Source: Asterionellopsis glacialis (lineage: Eukaryota; Bacillariophyta; Plagiogrammaphyceae; Rhaphoneidales; Asterionellopsidaceae). Taken from it: a DNA stretch of 27,396 nucleotides. The number at the start of each line of letters is the position of its first letter. The stretch's first letter is position 1. The stretch covers positions 1-27,396 of the forward strand of contig WKLE02000281.1 of assembly GCA_014885115.2 (NCBI GenBank), written 5' to 3'. The position numbers were made by a program, and so were the translations under genes. Under the pieces are notes generated by a model. The model ran no database searches. It was not told where the DNA came from and saw nothing but the letters and a program-made list of their open reading frames with translations. Positions 9,179-16,585 of this stretch are shown here, piece by piece.

Positions 9179-11647
9179 CTAGCTAGAGGCAGTGATCTCT
9201 CTTATTGGTGAGTTTTGTTCCCCCCTAGAGGATTGACTGAAATATCCTTCTTCTATAATGGACCTCATGGCAGCGAGTGCACCCCATGTATAATATCTAT
9301 CCCCAGTGCAATCCTTAGCATCACGATGAGGGGAATAATTTTCACAAACATGGCCATGCTTCCTCCACATTTTAAGAAACATAGATGTCATCTGTCGGCT
9401 TAAAGATTTCCTTGCAATGTGAACCGCGGCTAAGTGGGAGTATTGTTCTGAATTTAAAGACCAGTAGGTGAGCATTGCCATGGGCCCCCATACGTATCCA
9501 CGCCAGTACCCTAATTTTGGAAAGGCGGGGTCATCGGCAGAAATACTTGGAAGTCCCCAATAGCACGTATCAGAATTATCACTTGGCCATGTCGGTGAGA
9601 TGCAGAACCTGGTCTTATTGAGAAGCCACTGCTCGACCATTGATGTGACATGGGAAAATGTGGCCGCATTTGCCATGAGTGGGTAAAAACTAGTTGGTGA
9701 TCTTCTACGATAAAAAGATCCATTTTGAAATTTGTTTGTAAATATTTGGTCTCTTTCGTCCCATAAACCATATGTTACTTTTGATCTCAACATGTCAGCT
9801 CGGATCTTCATCTGTTTGCTAGCATCTTCTCGACCGATAATGGATGCTAGCCTGGCTAAAATATCGCACTCACTAATCACCATGCTGGTCATTCCAACAT
9901 CATACATTTCCATGAGGCTGCTATTGAAGTTGAAGAACTCTCCATCATACATGGGTGAGTTATCTAATCCACTCTCATATCTTGCCCCCTGCATTGAATG
10001 GGCGTTATGTGTGTTCCTCGTGTAGCTAACCTTGTTGCTTCCTAGAGCAACGAGACCCTCCGGAGGAAGTATTCTCTCACGAAAGAACCAGTCAATATAA
10101 TCAGCTAAATCTTCCCATAGTAGCTCCACAATCCAAGTTTCCTTGTATTTTTTATAAATCTCCTCCAATACTCTTGCTCCTACCGGAGGCTCAGTTCTAT
10201 CTTGAGACTTCATGCCACCTGCGCTAAAATTAGGAATGAAGCCTCTGCTAGTCTTCGAACGCACAGCTTGGATCAATCCGCTGTACGCTAGATCTTTCGA
10301 AAAAGTAGCTAAAATGTATGCAGCAAATAGATTATCCCACCCAAAAATCACATAGGTCAAATCGCTTGAGACAGGATTCATGGTATATTGCCACCCTCGA
10401 GAGACTGGGGTGAAAACAGATACTTCAGCTGGTGTGTAGATCAAGTTGAACATCATGGCAGCTTGTGCTGCCATACTAGCTTCAGCGAGATCTCCGTACT
10501 CTCTCTGGTGATATTGGGATTGCTCCTTTTTCTCCATGTGTAGTGCAGCCTTCATATCATTAACTGACATCAAAGCGCCGGTAGATAGGCCTGAAGCTTT
10601 CCCTTTAGGTGGAAGAGGAACAGTAAGCTCCGTATTCTGACTGTACTCGTACGTCGAAAGTGCTCTCTCGCACGATTCCAAGTCCAAATAACATGTTATT
10701 CTCCCTAGGCCTGTCAGTAATAAAGTTAATTTTTTATCTGAATCTTTTTTGACCACCCCTGACCTGGTCGGTCCATAGGCAAAGGAACCCCGAAAGTTAA
10801 TATTGTAATCAGAACAATTCTCAAGACAATCAATAGTTTCTACCAGAAGTATAAGTTCATCATTCTTCCCAGACATTCCCACAGTGATAGTTACATCTTG
10901 GAAATTGACATGATATTGTACAATGGAAAAATTAGATGAAATTGGCGCAATGGGCCGAACAGAGTTGTTCGACCCTATTAGTGCCCGGTTGATGCATTCG
11001 GAAGTAGAAATACGACAAATATTTATGGAGATTTTAGCACCATCTGGAAGCAGTACAAAGTCAAGAAGGGAATGATGTATCCAAGGACCCCATCCGCGTG
11101 CTGTTTGTTCAGCTAGTTTCATTCGGTTTACTTCTGGTTGGGGAATACTTGCAATTGAGTTAGTGAAATTGGGAAGGATATCTTGAAATTCCTCCTCATC
11201 GTTTAAAGCCCAATATACTGATAGGGACAAATCCTTCTTTTTGCCCCATGCATGGATTCGAAAAACTACATCATTCCTCCGTGTCTGTAAAAGAGGATTC
11301 TTAATAGTACCATCTCCGTGATCACCGGTGGTATTATACAAGCCTGTTTGACACACCAAGTGGTCGTCAACCCAGACCAAAGCTGCTTCAACGTCTCGGA
11401 AGGAACAATGGAATGCAAAATTCTTGCTTTTCGATTTGCCCAGTGATAGCATACCCAACACTCGTGCAGAGAATGGGTCAAGGTGTGGATTATTAACTTG
11501 CACATATGAAAGGTTATGAATAAACTGAGACCTTATGGGATGGAGAAGAACAGAGTTTGGAAATGTATCGAGACTGAGTTCGCCAACAACGCTCGAAAAC
11601 AAGAAAGAAGTCGACAAAAGGGCAAATGAAATGGTGGATAGTGTCAT
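9179..11647 (-). CDS. Secreted GH63-family glycosidase (mannosyl-oligosaccharide glucosidase-like)
   Basis: An 822-residue protein with a hydrophobic signal peptide (about 1-22, ending SSVVGE) and several N-glycosylation sequons, so it likely enters the ER. GH63 enzymes are inverting alpha-glycosidases with an (alpha/alpha)6 barrel. They include ER glucosidase I and bacterial hydrolases of glucosyl or mannosyl glycerate. The barrel covers about 385-815. Visible motifs are FGWDNLFAA (D438, candidate general acid), YESGLDNSPMYD (E558, D562), LGYWRGYVWGPM, and HGHVCENYSPH near the end (E769, candidate general base). The N-terminal half is beta-rich. The segment around ALVWVDDHLVCQTG looks like a PA14-type strand pair, which is a weaker call. 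Substrate cannot be told: N-glycan trimming and extracellular or vacuolar glycan breakdown both fit. No intron is needed. Confidence 0.85.
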   Translation of the reverse strand: MTLSTISFALLSTSFLFSSVVGELSLDTFPNSVLLHPIRSQFIHNLSYVQVNNPHLDPFSARVLGMLSLGKSKSKNFAFHCSFRDVEAALVWVDDHLVCQTGLYNTTGDHGDGTIKNPLLQTRRNDVVFRIHAWGKKKDLSLSVYWALNDEEEFQDILPNFTNSIASIPQPEVNRMKLAEQTARGWGPWIHHSLLDFVLLPDGAKISINICRISTSECINRALIGSNNSVRPIAPISSNFSIVQYHVNFQDVTITVGMSGKNDELILLVETIDCLENCSDYNINFRGSFAYGPTRSGVVKKDSDKKLTLLLTGLGRITCYLDLESCERALSTYEYSQNTELTVPLPPKGKASGLSTGALMSVNDMKAALHMEKKEQSQYHQREYGDLAEASMAAQAAMMFNLIYTPAEVSVFTPVSRGWQYTMNPVSSDLTYVIFGWDNLFAAYILATFSKDLAYSGLIQAVRSKTSRGFIPNFSAGGMKSQDRTEPPVGARVLEEIYKKYKETWIVELLWEDLADYIDWFFRERILPPEGLVALGSNKVSYTRNTHNAHSMQGARYESGLDNSPMYDGEFFNFNSSLMEMYDVGMTSMVISECDILARLASIIGREDASKQMKIRADMLRSKVTYGLWDERDQIFTNKFQNGSFYRRRSPTSFYPLMANAATFSHVTSMVEQWLLNKTRFCISPTWPSDNSDTCYWGLPSISADDPAFPKLGYWRGYVWGPMAMLTYWSLNSEQYSHLAAVHIARKSLSRQMTSMFLKMWRKHGHVCENYSPHRDAKDCTGDRYYTWGALAAMRSIIEEGYFSQSSRGEQNSPIREITASS

Positions 11648-12151
11648 TGCCTAATTACTGGAGCATATTTAAAAAAAGAGAGAGCAGTGAAACTTTGTGC
11701 TCCAAGTTTGGTTGTCAACAACTTGCAGAAAACGTTTGAACAACTGCGGATGTGTCTCCCTGTTGTCTTTTGGTTGGAATTGTTCTGTGAAGAGAGATTT
11801 AGGTATCTACATTAGATACAGGGTTAATTTGAAAAACACAGAGATGTCTGTCCTTTGTCGCACATTCATTTCTTCCCATGTCGCGTTGCACGCGTCATTC
11901 CCTCGTCTGTTCCTTGTGCTCGTCGAAGCCCTTCAATTCTCCCTGTGATTTTCTCTCACAGAAAACACGCACGAACATCACAAAATCACAAACTGTAGAC
12001 TGTAGAACATTATCGTACCCGACAAAGTACCCGACATCAAAACACATCACCATCAACTCATCGAAGAAATACGTAACAGTTCACCTATACCGTCGCCAAA
12101 CTCCGCTTAATTTCTAACCTTTGTAAACTAAACACAACAGCCTGATAGAAA
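11648..12151. other. Divergent intergenic region between the GH63 gene and the RNase H-like gene
   Basis: This 504-base head-to-head spacer should hold the start sites for both genes. An A-rich and GA-rich stretch (about 11668-11686) sits next to the GH63 start. The RNase H side is C- and A-rich (about 11950-12140), as in a 5' UTR. Small open frames here have no protein-like features and overlap each other. I see no further element. Confidence 0.5.
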
Positions 12152-13297
12152 ATGTTACAGCATTTCCTTTCAGCCTTGCTGGTTCTTCAATTCGATGGAT
12201 CAATTCGACCACCCCGTGACACAGGCTTTAACAAAGCCGGTCTCGGTCGTATGGCATCTGTAGGTGCTGCCGTCTTTGATAATGAAGACAGCTCACTTCT
12301 CAGTTTGGGCGGGAAGTCAATTGAAATCGTTCCCGACTTGACATCTGCCGATATTGAGTACGATGGTTTAATACTAGGATTAGGATGGCTCAGCAAACGC
12401 AACAAAGCTTGGTGGGCGCAACGGGATAATTCTCTCACGATATTAGGAGATTGTAAGGCTGTCATAGACCAAATCAATGGTCGATCTGCACCCCAGAAAA
12501 TGCTTTGGAAATATGAAGAAGCTATAGAATTACTCGATATTATTGAAAAGAAAATGACAATTACTTTTGGATCAGCAGAAATCAAATGTGAACATATTTT
12601 GCGAAAAGAAAATACACTGACAGATGCTGTTTGTGTTGGTGTCATGAAGACATTGGAGCAGAAGGCAGTTGCTGATCTTGAAGCGGATATCGAAAGTGCC
12701 GAGTTGGGTGATTTATCTAGGGCTTCCAAAAAACAAGCCAAGAAAAAGTCTGTTCAATCACCTTTGTCAGCTGTGTTGAGTCGATATTTTGGTAGTGATA
12801 GTCTTATCAGACATTCGATACGGCCGTGTCTTATCCGTAAAGCTTTGGATAAGGCTGAAGCATTAGACGATGGTGTAGCGATTCAATCAATTGGAGAATT
12901 GTTAGAGAGTGAGGCAAAGTCATGGCCGTCATTACAAGATGGTGGTGTAGCAAGCCATTCTAAAGAATCCTTAACAGTGGAGGGTGTGAAACTGCAAATC
13001 CGTGGTTTACAAATGAGAAAGCGCGAAAAAGAAGTAGATAAGCTTCAACATAAACATCGGTATCTTCTCAGCCAGTTTGATGATGGTGATGAAATCGCAA
13101 CAAGCTCCTTTCTCTTGGGAAGCTCTACAGCAACAGCCACCTTCTTTGAACCCGAAGAAGAACTAATGTTTGATCTTGTATCGAAAGATGAATGGAAACC
13201 TGGCTTTTCGTTATGGAATAACTCCTTTCAGAAGAAGTGCTTTGATGATGGACCGGGAAGAGGCTTTCATCAAGACGTTTGGATTAAGAGCAAGTAA
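12152..13297 (+). CDS. RNase H-fold protein (RNase HI/RVT_3-like) with C-terminal extension
   Basis: The 381-residue product begins almost directly with the first strand of an RNase H fold. Acidic metal-binding residues appear in the expected order and spacing: D15 (LQFDGS), E69 (SADIEYDGLI), D100 (LTILGDCKAVI) and D158 (RKENTLTDAV). RNase H enzymes cut the RNA strand of RNA-DNA hybrids, and plant-type RVT_3 relatives are common stand-alone versions. The fold ends near residue 170. The remaining 210 residues are charged, with a Lys/Arg-rich helix (about 286-310) and an acidic, aromatic end, and match nothing I recognise. There is no hybrid-binding domain at the N-terminus. Linked reverse transcriptase sequence is absent, so a retroelement origin is not supported here. 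Catalytic activity is inferred from the intact residues. Confidence 0.82.
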   Translation: MLQHFLSALLVLQFDGSIRPPRDTGFNKAGLGRMASVGAAVFDNEDSSLLSLGGKSIEIVPDLTSADIEYDGLILGLGWLSKRNKAWWAQRDNSLTILGDCKAVIDQINGRSAPQKMLWKYEEAIELLDIIEKKMTITFGSAEIKCEHILRKENTLTDAVCVGVMKTLEQKAVADLEADIESAELGDLSRASKKQAKKKSVQSPLSAVLSRYFGSDSLIRHSIRPCLIRKALDKAEALDDGVAIQSIGELLESEAKSWPSLQDGGVASHSKESLTVEGVKLQIRGLQMRKREKEVDKLQHKHRYLLSQFDDGDEIATSSFLLGSSTATATFFEPEEELMFDLVSKDEWKPGFSLWNNSFQKKCFDDGPGRGFHQDVWIKSK

Positions 13298-13378
13298 AGT
13301 AATCTATCGAGATTCAACTGCTTCTTCATGGCACGGCCATTTTTTTGTTTTTGTTTGAGGTCGCCAGTGTTTCATAGC

Positions 13379-13398
13379 GTCTCTCTAGCTAGAGAGAC
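13379..13398. repeat. Perfect 20-base palindrome centred on CTAGCTAG
   Basis: GTCTCTCTAGCTAGAGAGAC equals its own reverse complement. It lies 81 bases after the RNase H-like stop codon and 36 bases before the assembly gap. Related but less perfect forms occur at 9178-9187 and 19050-19071. It could form a hairpin in the 3' UTR or be a protein-binding site. Function is unknown. Confidence 0.85.
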
Positions 13399-13434
13399 TA
13401 CAGAATTCTAGTATAAGCTGTATCGACTTTAAAT

Positions 13435-13591
13435 NNNNNNNNNNNNNNNNNNNNNNNNNNNNNNNNNNNNNNNNNNNNNNNNNNNNNNNNNNNNNNNNNN
13501 NNNNNNNNNNNNNNNNNNNNNNNNNNNNNNNNNNNNNNNNNNNNNNNNNNNNNNNNNNNNNNNNNNNNNNNNNNNNNNNNNNNNNNNNNNN
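13435..13591. other. Assembly gap (157 Ns)
   Basis: An uninterrupted run of N characters. It separates the RNase H-like and DUF1995 genes, and the true length may differ. Both flanks are non-coding, so no identified gene is visibly cut, but the DUF1995 upstream region is hidden. Confidence 0.99.
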
Positions 13592-13609
13592 TTATCGGTA
13601 CCATACACA

Positions 13610-15088
13610 ATGATGACTGCGACCGTCTTCTCCAACAAGCAGGTCACGATGAGTAGTTTGTTGACTTTGGTCTTGTTACCTCTTGCTGTACAGGCTGCTT
13701 TTACATCCATCCATACAAGATATTTCGGAAATGGTGTTTGTTCTCAAGAAGGTCATCATCTTTTGTCACCTGATTTTTTTCAACAACGGAGACAATTTTT
13801 GAGTTCTCCTCTTGGTTCAAGTCCTAGTTCAGACAACAACAATAACAATAATGCTGACAACGGCGGGGGAAGCGGTGGAGATGGACTTGATAATATGAGA
13901 AAGATGTTGGAGGCATCATGGAATATTGAAACCATGGGTGCAGTCCCATCCTCACCTGAAAGTGCAGCTGAGGGTGCTGCAAATTCCATGATGACAGCTG
14001 TAGAAAACGGCAAAAAGCTCCTTTTTGTGGACTTACTACTTCCCTCCTATGATATTACACAGGGTTACAATATGTATGATGATGTATCAGCTGTTGAATT
14101 TTGTATTGAATTGACTAAATTTTTAAATAAAAAAGCTGTCATTCTGGTACGAGATGACAAATCGAAAAGTTCCTTGGATCGAGTTTTAGAGGTCAAAGAT
14201 CGAAATGCACAAGAACAACAAAGTAAATTAAATTCTGAAAGACAAAAAATGATGGAAGATACCGACGACGACGATGATGACGAAGAAGAGGATGACGAGG
14301 ATGACGATGATTTTGAAGAAAATAAAATTAGCAGTTCCGACGAGGATGATTCAAAATCGAAGGAAGCAACAAGTGCTCCATCTGATGATATGGATGTCTT
14401 TCGACAAAAATTGATGGCCAGCTGGGAAAGTTCCACAGATGATGAAGAAGGTGCCATAGGAGGGGAAGCATCATCTTCAAAGCCAAAAGCAAACGCACCT
14501 CGACCAATTGATCCAACAACCGGAAACACCAGAATATATCGTATCGCTTCGATGCTTGGAGATGATAGAAGAATTTCGTCTGGTCCTGACATGCCAGATG
14601 AAGTAGTTAATGCTGTTCGGAATAATGCATTACCAGAAGATGATGAAGAAGCTATAATTATTCTTTCAGCTGTTACAACTGAAGAAATGGTTGGTATTCG
14701 TGCCTTAGTGTCAAAGTACTCTTCATCGAAAACCATAGTATTTGTAAATTGCAAATTCCCATCCTTACCCAGGGAATTGAGTTCAGGTGAGACAGTTTAC
14801 AGCCTTTTACCTTTGGTTGCAAAGTCGGTGGTTTCTGATACAAACATTCTTGCAGGCTCTAAGAAAATGACTCCGGAAGATGAAAAACCTCCAATGAAGA
14901 TTGTATCGATGAGACGATATCCAGATGATTGGGAACTACATGTTGATACTAATGGTGAAGGATTTGAACTTATTGATACAATGAACGCTGCTGTAGCAGG
15001 TAAGGATGGTCCCGGGATGGACTGGATTGCTTTATGTGTCAAACGCCATATGCAACGAGAGTTTGGTCGAGGTAAATTCAATGATTAA
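13610..15088 (+). CDS. Plastid-targeted DUF1995 domain protein
   Basis: A 492-residue protein whose N-terminus reads as a diatom bipartite plastid presequence: a hydrophobic core SSLLTLVLLPLAVQA followed by AFTS, with Phe at or next to the cleavage site. The start may be the second in-frame ATG at 13649 (residue 14), which gives a more typical signal peptide. The mature part matches the DUF1995 pattern in two blocks. The first is about 137-190 (LLFVDLLLPSYD, YDDVSAVEFCIEL, AVILVRDD). The second is about 300-480 (RIYRIASMLGDD, AIIILSAVT, IVFVNCKFPSLPREL, DWELHVDT). Between them lie about 100 highly acidic residues (Asp/Glu run near 214-245). DUF1995 occurs in plastid proteins of plants and algae, including the photosystem II factor LPA3. 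The molecular role here is unknown. Confidence 0.8.
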   Translation: MMTATVFSNKQVTMSSLLTLVLLPLAVQAAFTSIHTRYFGNGVCSQEGHHLLSPDFFQQRRQFLSSPLGSSPSSDNNNNNNADNGGGSGGDGLDNMRKMLEASWNIETMGAVPSSPESAAEGAANSMMTAVENGKKLLFVDLLLPSYDITQGYNMYDDVSAVEFCIELTKFLNKKAVILVRDDKSKSSLDRVLEVKDRNAQEQQSKLNSERQKMMEDTDDDDDDEEEDDEDDDDFEENKISSSDEDDSKSKEATSAPSDDMDVFRQKLMASWESSTDDEEGAIGGEASSSKPKANAPRPIDPTTGNTRIYRIASMLGDDRRISSGPDMPDEVVNAVRNNALPEDDEEAIIILSAVTTEEMVGIRALVSKYSSSKTIVFVNCKFPSLPRELSSGETVYSLLPLVAKSVVSDTNILAGSKKMTPEDEKPPMKIVSMRRYPDDWELHVDTNGEGFELIDTMNAAVAGKDGPGMDWIALCVKRHMQREFGRGKFND

Positions 15089-15171
15089 TCGTTCTCTTTT
15101 GAATGAAATAGCATTACTTTTATAAACAAATTTTGCAACTGTAATTTGTCGAAGTTTCATAGTGCTATGAT

Positions 15172-15732
15172 CTATGATGAATCTACTACCTCTTCAAGAA
15201 GTGCATCTACAGGATCAACGTCTATTAAGGTTCCAATGAATGTATACTTATCGTGCGTCTCATATAGTTCTATCCAATTGTCAATTTGTTTCATTTCTTC
15301 ATCTGTCAAACCTTCCATCGAAGATGAAATGCATTCTGTCTTTAGACACCCTTTTGCAAAGGCTCTTGTGGCATCCACGCCTGTGAACAAATGATACTTT
15401 CCACCTTCACCGTAAAAATGTTCATTCTCCGAGACGTCATAAATGCGTCCTTTGATTGCCAAATACAAGGGAGACCCATCTTCGCCTCTGTAGTCTGCAA
15501 GCTCTTCTTTTGTCATGGTCGTTGTGGACTCTTTATCATGATCGATAACAATCGGTTCTTCCTTTCCAAGAAGAATTGGCATCAAGGCATGATTATTCCC
15601 ATATAGACGTTTCCTTGCCTTACTCCTAGCAACGTCGCGGAAGAATCGCATGGCAACGAGATTTATATCCACCTTGATTGAAAACAAGACAGCTCCAACA
15701 GCTGTTGTAATGATAGGTACCCACGGGACCAT
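15172..15732 (-). CDS. Membrane-anchored MAPR / cytochrome b5-like heme-binding protein
   Basis: A 186-residue protein with one N-terminal membrane segment (about 5-25, PIITTAVGAVLFSI) and a soluble membrane-associated progesterone receptor domain from about 73 to 170. Diagnostic elements are MTKEELADY, PLYLAIKGRIYDVS, HFYGEGGKYHLFTGVDATRA and KGCL. In PGRMC1 the heme is bound through a tyrosine of the matching FYG-x3-Y segment. Here the equivalent tyrosines are Y107 and Y113. The long insert after the core (residues 131-160) is as in neudesin/neuferricin relatives. Such proteins bind heme and often support cytochrome P450 or sterol metabolism on ER membranes. The role here is inferred from the family. 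It is tail-to-tail with the DUF1995 gene, with only 83 bases between the stop codons. Confidence 0.85.
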   Translation of the reverse strand: MVPWVPIITTAVGAVLFSIKVDINLVAMRFFRDVARSKARKRLYGNNHALMPILLGKEEPIVIDHDKESTTTMTKEELADYRGEDGSPLYLAIKGRIYDVSENEHFYGEGGKYHLFTGVDATRAFAKGCLKTECISSSMEGLTDEEMKQIDNWIELYETHDKYTFIGTLIDVDPVDALLEEVVDSS

Positions 15733-16158
15733 GGTCTCAATATAACTGGCGTGTTACTGAAATATAAAATTCAGATGTCAAAGCAGGTTGGATGTTGTCA
15801 AAGCAAGAGTCTCTCTTACCAAACACTGCTTCCTGGGTAAATTATGTCGTGTCATCTGTTCAAATGTCTCGCTTAAGTAGTTTTCTCCCTCTGTAATCGT
15901 GGCTATGCCAGCTATCTCCCCCCCCAAAAGAAGCGGTCATCCCGCAATATCACAAAACACATAAAAATACATTTTGAGTTGGTTAATGTTTGCCAACGCC
16001 TGCCTGAGATACCGGGGCTGTCTATACATGGGTACAGCGGAGAATACAACAGATGTCTTTGTGGATAAGAAGGCCATCTAAAGAACGCATGAAGAAGTAC
16101 AAAGTCAACGCCATAGCATGCACGTGTCTTCGCTTCAAGATTTCTCAAGTACTGGCAC

Positions 16159-16193
<35 letters not shown>

Positions 16194-16585
16194 AATATTC
16201 TTGCGGGTTCACTCGTGTTCGTTCGTTCGGTGAGTGGAAATCAGAAAGATTCGTTCGGACGACGTCGCTCATAAAATCTATATACTGTCTGTACGTAAAC
16301 CTAGACTTGTGCCTAAACACAGCTAAACAAATCGAAAAGTGACATCAGTGGCCGAAAGAAAGATACGCTGTGATTCTCCTCCGCGCCCCTGTGGTATCGG
16401 TATGCGATCCGGCGTTTGTATTACGTGTTTTCCTGTGCTCTGCTTCCCATAAAACTGTAGTACTTTATTTATGTACGACTAGCCCAGACCGTACAGGTAA
16501 AATTTTTCCAACGAACAAACCATCAACAACCCATCACCATACTTTTGGGACTCTACTTGCAAAAGCCTAACTTTCTTTTTCAACC
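15733..16585. other. Divergent intergenic region between the MAPR gene and the Mn-SOD gene
   Basis: 853 bases with no convincing gene. It contains a C-run (15919-15926), a CACGTG hexamer (16121-16126), a CTGT microsatellite (16158-16193), a GACGTC hexamer (16261-16266) and TGACATCA (16340-16347). A C/A-rich stretch just before the SOD start looks like a 5' UTR. CACGTG is a standard bHLH/bZIP core and ACGTC a bZIP core, but these short strings can arise by chance. Confidence 0.5.
16158..16193 (+). repeat. (CTGT)9 microsatellite
   Basis: Nine perfect tandem copies of CTGT (36 bases), 393 bases upstream of the SOD start codon. The sequence is non-coding. Tetranucleotide runs of this purity tend to vary in length between individuals. 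Confidence 0.95.

Larger units (their letters stand above)
13298..13609. other. Intergenic region containing the assembly gap
   Basis: It holds the 3' flank of the RNase H-like gene, a T-rich stretch (13340-13356), a perfect 20-base palindrome (13379-13398), the run of Ns, and only 18 known bases before the DUF1995 start. The promoter and 5' UTR of the DUF1995 gene are therefore largely unseen. Confidence 0.7.

Noticed and set aside
11697..12117. Small open frames between the GH63 and RNase H-like genes
   Set aside because: Two short overlapping frames with high Cys/Thr/Ser content and no homology signal, placed where promoters and 5' UTRs are expected.
12152..13297. RNase H-like gene as a retrotransposon remnant
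   Set aside because: No reverse transcriptase, integrase, protease or LTR is visible on either side, and the frame is intact and isolated.
14065..14754. 229-codon minus-strand frame with a long poly-Ser run
   Set aside because: It is the antisense of the Asp/Glu-rich stretch of the DUF1995 gene, whose GAY codons read as Ser on the other strand. The sense frame has domain support.
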